Origin: DATDXN01 sp035289305
Lineage (GTDB): Bacteria > Patescibacteriota > Microgenomatia > UBA1406 > HO2-37-13b
Length of the DNA: 25,718 nt
NCBI GenBank assembly: GCA_035289305.1
Contig: DATDXN010000017.1
Coordinates: 1-25,718 of the forward strand
Direction of reading: 5' to 3'
In this document: one piece after another, positions 9,113 through 16,673 of the stretch
Position numbering within the stretch: position 1 is the first letter of the stretch
Layout of the letters: each line of letters opens with the position of its first letter
The notes under the pieces: model-generated
What the model was told of the DNA's origin: nothing
The model's database searches: none
The model's input: the letters and a program-made list of their open reading frames with translations, nothing else
Program-made: the position numbers and the translations under genes

Positions 9113-9141
9113 ATTATACCTCACTCTTCCTTTCGAGTCAC
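9113..9141 (-). promoter_or_regulatory. Promoter candidate for flippase 1
   Basis: On the minus strand a perfect TATAAT lies at 9118-9113. A GTGACT (4 of 6 to the -35 consensus) lies at 9141-9136, with a 17-bp spacer. Transcription would start about 40 bp before the flippase ATG at 9066. The -10 box is strong and the -35 box moderate. Confidence 0.5.
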
Positions 9142-9190
9142 TCCAATAAAGAACATCTGAACTTTGGCGTAAAAGAAACGTTATAAACCT

Positions 9191-9222
9191 CCCGTGAGCT
9201 TACACTCGGGGATTTTTACGGG
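9191..9222. repeat. Imperfect stem-loop in the divergent intergenic region
   Basis: CCCGT (9191-9195) can pair with ACGGG (9218-9222), and inside it GAG (9196-9198) can pair with CTC (9205-9207). A run of five T lies at 9213-9217. It sits between the two divergent promoters of the 223-bp gap (9067-9289), so it ends no known transcript. It may be a dispersed hairpin element or a regulatory structure. The rest of the gap shows only the two promoters. Confidence 0.3.
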
Positions 9223-9260
9223 CTGTCAAAATATCAAATACGCTCATTTCAAGCCTTTCC

Positions 9261-9289
9261 TTGTGCAATAAACCCGCACAGGCTATACT
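9261..9289 (+). promoter_or_regulatory. Promoter candidate that decides the start of the large membrane protein
   Basis: TTGTGC at 9261-9266 and TATACT at 9284-9289 are spaced by exactly 17 bp, a good sigma70-type arrangement. The -10 box ends at the base before an in-frame TTG (9290). Transcripts would therefore begin within that reading frame, and the ATG at 9314 is the more likely start. Confidence 0.5.
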
Positions 9290-9313
9290 TTGAAAAGCAT
9301 TACTTTGGCCTTT

Positions 9314-11386
9314 ATGATCAACCGTTTTCGTCTTTTTTTTGTATCTCAAAAATACTTTTCTGTATTTTCTCTCTTCTTCGTGGTTTATTTGAACGCATTT
9401 TTCCTGAACCGCTTCTGGGATAGTCCGCTTAGTGCACTTTTGCAACTCGTTGGTGGTATGTTTTTCCTGGTTTTCGGGACAGGTATAAGTCTTACTCTGA
9501 TTTTGCAGTGGCTGTTCAAACGAAAATTTGATATATGGGAATTCGTATCCCTCTCTTTGATAGCCGGGTTACTCCTGCCGCCGTTTATTTTAAACCTGGA
9601 ATTTTCATTCCTCAAGAATGTTTATTCTTGGTACCCGCTGGCGAACAGTATAACATTGTGGTGCATCGCGGGAATGCTCTTATTTTTCGACAAGACGTCT
9701 GCCCCTTCTCTATCGTCAAAAGAGCTACCCATAAAACACCCGCTCGCGATTACTCTCTTTTTTGGCGTTATTCTCATCCTCGTTCAAGTATTGTCGTTTC
9801 AACCGTTGCCCGACCTTGACCCATACAAGTGGCTTTTCAAATATACCTATCAATTCACCAATCATCAACTTGATTACTCCGAACGTCCGTTGTTCGGTTC
9901 CTTCATTTACATAGCCACAACATTGACCGGCATAGGAATATTCAGTTTTTTCAAGTATATTTTGCCATTTTTCTTCCTTTCCGTATTAGCTCCTGTATGG
10001 ATGATTGCCAGAACCTTTGAAGAAAAAAGCAAACAGTGGCTGTTTCTTCTTTTTGCTTTTACCAGTCCGGTCATACTCCTCTACGCCGGAACCGCTATGC
10101 CTCAAGTGCCGTTTATAACTATAGCCTACTTTTTCGTACTTTTTTTGCTTTATTCAAAAGTTAAACAGGACGATTTTTTCCTCTATACCGCCGGCGCTTC
10201 CATATTTTTGGCCTTCTTCTACCATGAGGCGGCCTCTCTTATGTTTATAGCCTGGATAATTCCGGTGGTAATCGCCAAAAGAAAAATATTTTTTTTAAAC
10301 AAGAAAACTTTCTTTTTCATAGTAATTATTTTGTTTTCCGGTTTTTATCGCTTCCGCACAATTTATGATTTCGCCATACATTGGATTAGAGACATAGTTC
10401 CAAATTTTTTCAAAATAAACAACATTAATTTGCTTTATCCCGCGCAATACACCAACACAGACCAAAACGCGATGGGCTGGAGTTCACTCGGCGGAGTCAT
10501 AAAATTCTATTCATTCTATGTAGGTCCGGTATTGGGCTTGGTTTTACTCTGCTTTGTTTTCTTACTGTTCCAGAAAAAATTTCGCGTTTATATTTTTGAA
10601 CAACTGAAAAACAACGTCGCTTTGTCTATTCTGCTGTTCTCTTTCACGATTTTCTTTACAATCGCTGAGATCTTTCCCAGATTCCCCAATATTGCGCTTC
10701 TGCCAGACCGCGCCTGGATTTTTTGCGGCATTTCTGCGTATGTTTTTCTTTTTTGGATTCTGAAATATATAAAAAGTATCTCACCGCCCGCCGTGCTTAT
10801 TTTTCTCTTGTTTTTTGCCATAGGAATCTCCGGTACGCTGTATATAAACTACCTGAAGCGCTATCTCATATCTCCAATGCAATTGGAAAGCGCACGATGG
10901 ATAAAATCAAATCTGCCCGGTGATCGAATTTTTCTTTCTTTCGGACACAAGAGCCTTTTGCCGGTTCACGCCGAAACACCCGTGATCAAAATTCCCGCGA
11001 GCATTTATTGCGACCTTGATATTACTGATTTCCAAAAATTTATAGACATTCTGAATAATTCTCAAAATAATCCAACAAACGCTCCGGCTATGATTGATTC
11101 TCTCAAAACTTCGGTCAAGATTTCAGCCTCAATCCCCAATGAAAATATTTATAGATTTAATACTCTTTCCTCTTTAGGCGACAGGCCCCTTTATATCTAC
11201 TATTCGCAGCTGAATTTGAAAAACCCATACCGCGGACGCCCTTATTCTATGACTTCATGGGGCATAGAGCCATGTCCGGATGAAAAATTCCTTTTTGACG
11301 ATTACCCGGAAAAATTCAAGAGGATTTACGCCGATAAGGATAGTTTTGATGAAGTAATCATCTGGAAAATTCTACTCACCCCGTAA
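9314..11386 (+). CDS. Large polytopic membrane protein, GT-C glycosyltransferase-like
   Basis: 690 residues from the ATG at 9314 (698 from an in-frame TTG at 9290, which a promoter at 9261-9289 disfavours). It has about a dozen membrane segments followed by a soluble domain of about 150 residues. A loop after the early membrane segments carries PDLDPYKW (Asp167, Asp169), an acidic motif placed as expected for a GT-C catalytic loop. An SERPLFGS segment lies shortly after. It may transfer a polyprenyl-phosphate-linked sugar outside the membrane, or act as a polymerase. No named family is recognised. It heads a plus-strand run that continues with two GT4 genes, the first 23 bp downstream. Confidence 0.72.
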   Translation: MINRFRLFFVSQKYFSVFSLFFVVYLNAFFLNRFWDSPLSALLQLVGGMFFLVFGTGISLTLILQWLFKRKFDIWEFVSLSLIAGLLLPPFILNLEFSFLKNVYSWYPLANSITLWCIAGMLLFFDKTSAPSLSSKELPIKHPLAITLFFGVILILVQVLSFQPLPDLDPYKWLFKYTYQFTNHQLDYSERPLFGSFIYIATTLTGIGIFSFFKYILPFFFLSVLAPVWMIARTFEEKSKQWLFLLFAFTSPVILLYAGTAMPQVPFITIAYFFVLFLLYSKVKQDDFFLYTAGASIFLAFFYHEAASLMFIAWIIPVVIAKRKIFFLNKKTFFFIVIILFSGFYRFRTIYDFAIHWIRDIVPNFFKINNINLLYPAQYTNTDQNAMGWSSLGGVIKFYSFYVGPVLGLVLLCFVFLLFQKKFRVYIFEQLKNNVALSILLFSFTIFFTIAEIFPRFPNIALLPDRAWIFCGISAYVFLFWILKYIKSISPPAVLIFLLFFAIGISGTLYINYLKRYLISPMQLESARWIKSNLPGDRIFLSFGHKSLLPVHAETPVIKIPASIYCDLDITDFQKFIDILNNSQNNPTNAPAMIDSLKTSVKISASIPNENIYRFNTLSSLGDRPLYIYYSQLNLKNPYRGRPYSMTSWGIEPCPDEKFLFDDYPEKFKRIYADKDSFDEVIIWKILLTP

Positions 11387-11409
11387 AGAACCGGCTAAAA
11401 AATCAGTTT

Positions 11410-12588
11410 ATGGAAAGTAATACTAAAATCTCCGGTAAGATAAAAATAATCGATTTTTCGCCATATTATTCTCCTCATATCGGAGGCTTGGAAAAGTATG
11501 CCGAGGAACTCCATGAAAACCTTGCCAAAAAAGATTGCCAAATAACGGTTTTCACTCCTCACATACCACAGTCAGCGCTGAAAGAAGAATCAAGAACCAA
11601 TATCAGGATTATTCGTTATCCGGCATTTGATATTATTTTTAACTACCCACTCCCCTCTCTATGGAAGAGGGAATTTTGGAATCAGTGGGAAAAAATAAAC
11701 ACAGATCAATTTGATATTGCCATTTCGACGGTCCGTTTTTTTGTCCAACCTTTGATGGCATTGTTTTTTGCTAAAAAACACAAAATCCCCATTCTGCACA
11801 TCGAACATTGCAGCGATTATGTCAAAAACAGATTCGTTGTATCGTTCATAGCGCGAATCGTTGATATGACAATCGGACGTTTTTCCCTTTCTCACGCTGA
11901 CAAAATTATTACTCCCTCGCAATCAGCCGCCAGATTCGTGCATGTTTTATCAGGGAAGGAGGCCTCGGTTATTTATCGAGGTATGCCATTTTCTGAAATT
12001 GACACCACTCCCCCGCAAGATGCCCTCCGCCAACAGATCGGAAATAAAAAAATCATTACCTCTGTCGGGCGGCTTATATACGGCAAAGGGATCATACATT
12101 TGCTTGAGGCAATCCATTTTTTGAAAAGATCCGATATTTTTTTACTCGTAGTTGGAGATGGTCAGGAAAAAAAGAATCTGGAAAAATACATAGAAAAGGA
12201 CAAACTATCAGAACAAGTAAAGTTTCTTGGCAATATTCCTTTCGACGAAGTAATCGGTATTTTGAAAATTACCGATATCTTCATAAATCCGAGCTACAAT
12301 GAAGGGCTACCGACATCTGTTTTGGAAGCGGGTGTCTGCCGGCGAGCCATCATTGCAACCGATGTCGGAGGGACGCTTGAGATTATCACGCCCGACCGCT
12401 CCGGGATTATCATCAAGCCCCATAATACCCAAAAAGTGAAAAATGCGCTGGAGGAGCTTTTGGACAATGTCCCACTGCGGAACAGTCTCGGAGAAAATGC
12501 CCGCGAAGAAATTGAAAAAAAATTCAACTGGGAAAAATCTACTTTGGCTTATTTAAAAGAAATAGGGTCTTTACAAAAGAAATTATGA
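11410..12588 (+). CDS. Family 4 glycosyltransferase
   Basis: A textbook GT4 enzyme of 392 residues. GGLEKYAEEL at 25-34 is the N-terminal glycine loop and helix. SVGRLIYGKG near 217-226 holds the donor-phosphate Arg and Lys. NEGLPTSVLEAG carries the E-x7-E pair (Glu298, Glu306). It would transfer a sugar from a nucleotide donor to a lipid-linked acceptor with retention. No Shine-Dalgarno is visible. The stop overlaps the next GT4 start in ATGA. The donor is not predictable. Confidence 0.94.
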   Translation: MESNTKISGKIKIIDFSPYYSPHIGGLEKYAEELHENLAKKDCQITVFTPHIPQSALKEESRTNIRIIRYPAFDIIFNYPLPSLWKREFWNQWEKINTDQFDIAISTVRFFVQPLMALFFAKKHKIPILHIEHCSDYVKNRFVVSFIARIVDMTIGRFSLSHADKIITPSQSAARFVHVLSGKEASVIYRGMPFSEIDTTPPQDALRQQIGNKKIITSVGRLIYGKGIIHLLEAIHFLKRSDIFLLVVGDGQEKKNLEKYIEKDKLSEQVKFLGNIPFDEVIGILKITDIFINPSYNEGLPTSVLEAGVCRRAIIATDVGGTLEIITPDRSGIIIKPHNTQKVKNALEELLDNVPLRNSLGENAREEIEKKFNWEKSTLAYLKEIGSLQKKL

Positions 12589-13580
12589 AAATATTTATTC
12601 CATTTACAATCAAAGATACTGGCGGAACGTCTACCTTCGCCAAAAAATTCGGGAAAAAACTGGAAGAACGAGGGCATGAAGTTTTTTTTGACTTTCGAAA
12701 AGACTATGATATTTTATTTGTCATCGTCCAGTGTAACCCGCTCTATCTGCTCCACGCAAAAATGAATAAGAGAAAAATAATCCAGCGTCTGGATGGGGTA
12801 TATTATTGGTCAGTCGCTCAATGGAAATACCCGTTACTGAATTTTCCTCCCCGGTTCATACATAAATTTTTCTCCGACTTCACTGTTTACCAGAGTAAGT
12901 ATAGTAAATATTGCGCTGATAAATTTCTAGGAAAAAGAAAAAACGAGCAATACTCTATAATTTATAATGGAGTAGACACCACTCTCTTTTCTCCTGAAGG
13001 AGAAAAAATCGATGATATTCGAGACAACCCGGAACAAAAAGTATTCATTACAGCTTCAAAATTCCGCAGATATGACCAAATTATACCTATAATCAAGGCC
13101 TTGGAAATATACAGGGATAAATACAACAAAAACTTCAAACTTCTGATTATCGGCGACTTTTCGAGAGAAGTCGAGAAAATCCCAGCCCAATTCAAGAAGT
13201 TTACATACCTCAATTTTATTGGTAAGATAAAAAATGAAGACCTGCCGAAATACGAGAGGTCTTCTGATGTTTTTTTGATGACTCATCTGAATCCTCCGTG
13301 CCCCAACAATATTATTGAGGCCATGGCCTGCGGTTTGCCGATCTGTGGCGTAAACGACGGCGCCATGAGGGAAATTACAGTCCCTGAAGAAAACAGCCTT
13401 CTCTTAAAATCCGAGGGAGATGCATTCTGGAAAATGAGAGAATATGATGTCAGCCAATTCGCAGATAATCTGGATTCCATAACAAAAAATCTGAATTTTT
13501 ATTCGACAAACAGCCGAAAAATCGCCGAGAAAAAATTCTCGCTCGATGATATGACTGCCCGTTATCTTACATTCTTCTAG
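12585..13580 (+). CDS. Family 4-like glycosyltransferase
   Basis: A 331-residue GT-B protein. DTGGTSTFAKKF forms the N-terminal glycine loop, and QRLDGVYYW near residues 67-75 resembles the RIDG segment of the GT4 at 4200. ASKFRRYDQ is the donor-phosphate region, and NNIIEAMACGLPICG is the donor-site helix. The second Glu of the E-x7-E is present (Glu245) but the first position is Pro237. It is coupled by a 4-bp overlap to the upstream GT4. The plus-strand run ends here for a moment, because a 139-bp gap with hairpins follows. Confidence 0.87.
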   Translation: MKIFIPFTIKDTGGTSTFAKKFGKKLEERGHEVFFDFRKDYDILFVIVQCNPLYLLHAKMNKRKIIQRLDGVYYWSVAQWKYPLLNFPPRFIHKFFSDFTVYQSKYSKYCADKFLGKRKNEQYSIIYNGVDTTLFSPEGEKIDDIRDNPEQKVFITASKFRRYDQIIPIIKALEIYRDKYNKNFKLLIIGDFSREVEKIPAQFKKFTYLNFIGKIKNEDLPKYERSSDVFLMTHLNPPCPNNIIEAMACGLPICGVNDGAMREITVPEENSLLLKSEGDAFWKMREYDVSQFADNLDSITKNLNFYSTNSRKIAEKKFSLDDMTARYLTFF

Positions 13581-13596
13581 TTTTTTAATGAATACT

Positions 13597-13660
13597 CCTC
13601 GCGGCAAGCCGCGAGGTATCTTTGACAAATTTGTCTTTGATACTCGCCGCAAGCGGCGGG
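13597..13660. repeat. Composite hairpin-palindrome-hairpin element
   Basis: Three symmetric parts lie side by side. Hairpin A has arms CCTCGCGGC (13597-13605) and GCCGCGAGG (13608-13616) around AA. The middle is an imperfect palindrome from GTATC (13616-13620) to GATAC (13639-13643), centred on perfect GACAAATTTGTC (13624-13635). Hairpin B has arms CGCCGC (13645-13650) and GCGGCG (13653-13658) around AA, extendable by two pairs. A and B look like diverged copies of one CTCGC-GCAAGC-GCG-GG unit. A further AATTAG-ACC-CTAATT inverted repeat lies at 13662-13676. The rest of the gap (to 13719) has no strong promoter. It looks like a REP/REPIN-type element, though a terminator role cannot be excluded. 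Confidence 0.7.
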
Positions 13661-13719
13661 GAATTAGACCCTAATTGAGATTAAAAAGTTTCACTCACTT
13701 ATTCTGAACCCCCTCACCA

Positions 13720-14358
13720 ATGATTAAATTCATCATAAAAATAGCCTGTCAGGTGGAGAGCTTTTTATACAAGCTTATAAGCCATCTTGCTATAATCGAA
13801 AATAAAGGGATTCACCCAAAACATAAGATATTGGATTATCATAAGTTCTTTACCGATAATATTTCAGAGAATGACTCCGTGCTTGATGTAGGTTCCGGAA
13901 ACGGCGCCGTAGCGTTCGATATCGCTTCAAAAGCAAAAAAAGTTACCGGGATAGATATTGTTCATAAAAATATACTCTTGTCGGAAAAAAAATATCACAA
14001 AGGCAATATTGAATTTATTCAAGGAGACGCCACCACTTTTAATTTCAAGGAGACATTCGACGTTATCATACTCTCCAACGTTCTTGAACACATAAAAGAT
14101 CGTGTAAAATTCCTAAAGAACATAAAGAAACTGGCCCCCAAGATTTTAGTAAGAGTACCGCTCATTACGCGTGATTGGATAAGTGTATGGAAAAAGGACA
14201 ACGGATTCAGCTATAAACTGGATAACACTCACTTCATAGAGTACACGGAAGAATATTTTCGAGAAGAAGTGGGAGAAGCTGGGCTTACAATCGACAGTTT
14301 CTATGTAAAATTCGGGGAATTTTACGCGGTAGTGTCAAATTCACAGACCGCTATTTAA
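13720..14358 (+). CDS. Class I SAM-dependent methyltransferase
   Basis: A 212-residue enzyme. Motif I is VLDVGSGNGAVAF near residues 54-66, the ribose-binding Asp is in GIDI, and LSNVLEHIKD near 117-126 is the motif-IV region of Methyltransf_11/25 enzymes. The N-terminal 40 residues are hydrophobic and basic and may rest on the membrane. It follows the hairpin element after 59 bp, without a clear promoter or Shine-Dalgarno, and a second methyltransferase begins 29 bp downstream. The substrate is probably a sugar hydroxyl or a lipid-linked intermediate; this is inferred from context. Confidence 0.88.
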   Translation: MIKFIIKIACQVESFLYKLISHLAIIENKGIHPKHKILDYHKFFTDNISENDSVLDVGSGNGAVAFDIASKAKKVTGIDIVHKNILLSEKKYHKGNIEFIQGDATTFNFKETFDVIILSNVLEHIKDRVKFLKNIKKLAPKILVRVPLITRDWISVWKKDNGFSYKLDNTHFIEYTEEYFREEVGEAGLTIDSFYVKFGEFYAVVSNSQTAI

Positions 14359-14387
14359 ACAATCCCGTCTGACTCGTTATTGTTTTT

Positions 14388-15476
14388 ATGAGACAAAAAT
14401 TCATAGAATATCTTTCCGATCCGATCACTTCAAAAAAATTTGATTTCGAAGTTTTCAAAGAATCCGAAGGACATATCCTTTCGGGACTTCTCACGACAGA
14501 CAACTCTTGGTATCCGATTATCGGCGGTATCCCGCGCATCCTCATAAATGAGCTCAAAGTAGACCTCCTCCAAACTCATCAGGATTTTTTCAAAGCTTGG
14601 AGAGAAAAGCTCCCACAACACATTCGGTCTGAGTGGGAAACTGCCATAGCCGCCATCCCTGATCTCAATGCCTTCTCCAAACACCAGAAAAAAACCGCCG
14701 AAAGCTTCGCCTACGAATGGAAGAACATCTACAAGGAAAACGATTACGAAAAAAACAACTTTTTCCATTTCGCCGACCCCTATGTCACAGAGGAAAATAT
14801 AAAAGGAAAGAAGACGCTCGATATCGGCTGCGGTTCCGGAAGATTCACCAAATGGGCAGCCCTCTCCGGAACGGAACTCTCCTTTGGCTCCGACCTCGGT
14901 GAAACGGTCGAAGTCGCCTATGAGATGACCGAGGACATTCCCAATGCCTGTATCATCCAGGCGGACATCTACGCTATGCCCTTTCACAATATCTTTGACC
15001 TCGCATATTCCATCGGTGTCCTTCACCACTTGCCCAAACCGCAGGAGGGATTCTCACGGCTTCCCAAAGTATTGAAAGCGGGCGGGCGAATGCTCATCTG
15101 GGTCTACAACCACCGCAACAATGCCCGGGCAATTTATTTCTACGAACCACTCCGCGACCTACTGAAAAAGCTTCCAAAACCGATACTTTTCAAATTGTCC
15201 TATATTCCAGGGCTTGCAGTCCATCTTATCAACCTTTTCGGCAAACTTCTCGAAATGATTGGGTTCAAATCTTTCGCCAAAAAACTCCCCTTCTCTTATT
15301 ATGCTAATTTCCCTTTCAATATGAAACTCAACGATGCTTTTGATGTCCTAGCAACTCCCAAAAGCAACTATTACTATGTCGAAGAAATTAAACAATGGTT
15401 TACAGACGCTTCTTTGAAAAATATTCAGGCATACGAACACCCCGAAGCTGGCATCACCTGTATCGGGACAAAATAA
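14388..15476 (+). CDS. Methyltransferase with N-terminal Trm112-like domain
   Basis: A 362-residue protein. Residues 1-55 resemble the Trm112 fold that often precedes bacterial methyltransferase domains (a YLSDP segment, then YPIIGGIPRIL). The cysteines that bind zinc in many such domains are absent. The SAM domain starts with TLDIGCGSGRFTKWA near 144-158, has SDLGE as the acidic strand, and SIGVLHHLPKP near 209-219 as motif IV. A hydrophobic, proline-rich segment follows. It may methylate a glycan or lipid-linked sugar. The gene is visibly more GC-rich than those between 1.5 and 6 kb. A structured leader of the next gene starts right after its stop. Confidence 0.87.
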   Translation: MRQKFIEYLSDPITSKKFDFEVFKESEGHILSGLLTTDNSWYPIIGGIPRILINELKVDLLQTHQDFFKAWREKLPQHIRSEWETAIAAIPDLNAFSKHQKKTAESFAYEWKNIYKENDYEKNNFFHFADPYVTEENIKGKKTLDIGCGSGRFTKWAALSGTELSFGSDLGETVEVAYEMTEDIPNACIIQADIYAMPFHNIFDLAYSIGVLHHLPKPQEGFSRLPKVLKAGGRMLIWVYNHRNNARAIYFYEPLRDLLKKLPKPILFKLSYIPGLAVHLINLFGKLLEMIGFKSFAKKLPFSYYANFPFNMKLNDAFDVLATPKSNYYYVEEIKQWFTDASLKNIQAYEHPEAGITCIGTK

Positions 15477-15480
15477 ATTT

Positions 15481-15518
15481 TTCCTCCTCCCATTTCCAAG
15501 GGGAGGAATTAAAGGAGG
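15481..15518 (+). promoter_or_regulatory. Leader hairpin that can compete for the Shine-Dalgarno
   Basis: TTCCTCCTC (15481-15489) pairs with GGGGAGGAA (15500-15508), with one G-U pair. CCTCCT (15483-15488) is also perfectly complementary to the AGGAGG Shine-Dalgarno at 15513-15518, four bases before the ATG at 15523. Two exclusive structures are therefore possible, one masking the ribosome site. This is the only consensus Shine-Dalgarno seen in the window. The segment may instead be a dispersed repeat that happens to supply it. Confidence 0.5.
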
Positions 15519-15522
15519 GGTT

Positions 15523-16671
15523 ATGACTCAAAAGAAAAAAATCATTCATATCATCCAATCGCTTGAAAATGGCGGGTGCGAAAATATGCTTCTCCGCACC
15601 TTGCCGCTTCTTCAGGATTTCGAACACAAAATTATCACTTTGAAAACGTTCGGTGAACTGACTCCGAAATTCGTCTCTGCCGGCATCGCAGTCGAAACGA
15701 TCCACTGCCGCGGCTTCTTTGATATCTCCGGAATCCGGCGGCTTCAAAAAACTGTCAAAGAAGAAAACCCAGACATCATCATTACCTATCTTTTCCATGC
15801 CGATATGCTCGGACGGCTCGCCCTCTGTAACATCTCCCAGACCCCGATTATTCCCTTCCTTCGTACCACTTACAATCATCCGAAGTATCTTGTCGCGCGT
15901 ATCCTCGAATGGCTCACCAGACCACTCGTCAACCAATACCTTGCCAACTCAGAAGCTGTCAAAAACTTCTACGTGGATACTATTGGCGTGCGACCGGAAA
16001 AAATTACTGTCATCCCAAACGGTATCAATATTGAATACTTCAACTCTATCACCCCTGACTCAGAACTGAAAAAATCACTTGGTATCGATCCGGATGATTT
16101 TGTCATCATCTGTGTTGCCAACCTTCATATCAACAAAGGTCACCAGTATCTCCTGGAGGCCTTTGAACGACTCCGAACATCTTCCACCACTTGTCATCCC
16201 GGGCCTGACCCGGGATCCAGTCCAAAACAAAAACTCAAACTCCTCCTCGTCGGCGACGGCGAAGAACGAAAAAAACTCGAACAACAAATCGAAAGTTACC
16301 GATCAAAAAATAATATTCTCTTTCTCGGCAAACGTTCCGATGTCTCAAATCTTCTCAAAATATCAAACCTCTTTATTCTCCCCACTCTTTTCGAAGGAAT
16401 GAGTAATGCCATAATGGAAGCCATGGCTTGTGAATTGCCCATTATTACAACGGGTATCAATGAAAATAAAGAATTGATTGAAAACAACCAAACCGGAATC
16501 TTGGTACCGACAAAAAGTAGCGAAGCCATATACAAAGCGATAAAAACGATATTGGAAAATCCGGAACTTAGGAAAAACCTCTCAAAAAATGCCAAACTAT
16601 TTATTGGGGAAAGTTTTTCTTTAAATAAAATTGCCACGGAGTGGAGCCTTTTCTTAAATAACCACACTTAA
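15523..16671 (+). CDS. Family 4 glycosyltransferase with an in-frame palindromic repeat
   Basis: A 382-residue GT4. IIQSLENGGCENML at 9-22 is the N-terminal glycine loop, ANLHINKGH near 199-207 the donor-phosphate region, and FEGMSNAIMEAMA carries Glu291 and Glu299 of the E-x7-E. Between LLEAFERL and KLLLVGDG, where GT4 enzymes normally have a short variable loop, lies an extra segment (about residues 219-236) rich in Ser, Thr, Pro and Gly. It is encoded by a perfect inverted repeat at 16196-16216. The reading frame is preserved, so the enzyme is probably active with a longer surface loop. This is the one gene here with a consensus Shine-Dalgarno. A GT2 follows after 2 bp. Confidence 0.93.
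   Translation: MTQKKKIIHIIQSLENGGCENMLLRTLPLLQDFEHKIITLKTFGELTPKFVSAGIAVETIHCRGFFDISGIRRLQKTVKEENPDIIITYLFHADMLGRLALCNISQTPIIPFLRTTYNHPKYLVARILEWLTRPLVNQYLANSEAVKNFYVDTIGVRPEKITVIPNGINIEYFNSITPDSELKKSLGIDPDDFVIICVANLHINKGHQYLLEAFERLRTSSTTCHPGPDPGSSPKQKLKLLLVGDGEERKKLEQQIESYRSKNNILFLGKRSDVSNLLKISNLFILPTLFEGMSNAIMEAMACELPIITTGINENKELIENNQTGILVPTKSSEAIYKAIKTILENPELRKNLSKNAKLFIGESFSLNKIATEWSLFLNNHT
16193..16220. repeat. Intragenic palindromic repeat element
   Basis: Perfect arms ATCCCGGG (16196-16203) and CCCGGGAT (16209-16216) flank the loop CCTGA. The flanks GTC and CCAG match a dispersed palindrome known from many bacterial genomes, recognisable because its frames read CHPGxDPGS, VIPGLTRDP and, on the other strand, TGSRVxPGMT. 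All three readings are present here. It lies in frame in the GT4 gene and encodes residues 224-233. Confidence 0.75.
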
Positions 16672-16673
16672 CT

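Noticed and set aside
9191..9222. Rho-independent terminator in the 9067-9289 gap
   Set aside because: No gene reads into it from the left on the plus strand or from the right on the minus strand, and the stem is interrupted; kept only as a weak hairpin.
9290..9313. TTG at 9290 as start of the large membrane protein
   Set aside because: A well-spaced promoter has its -10 box at 9284-9289, so the transcript would begin downstream of this codon; the ATG at 9314 fits better.
14430..15029. A 199-codon open frame on the minus strand
   Set aside because: Antisense to the Trm112-methyltransferase gene, with no recognisable motif or start signal.
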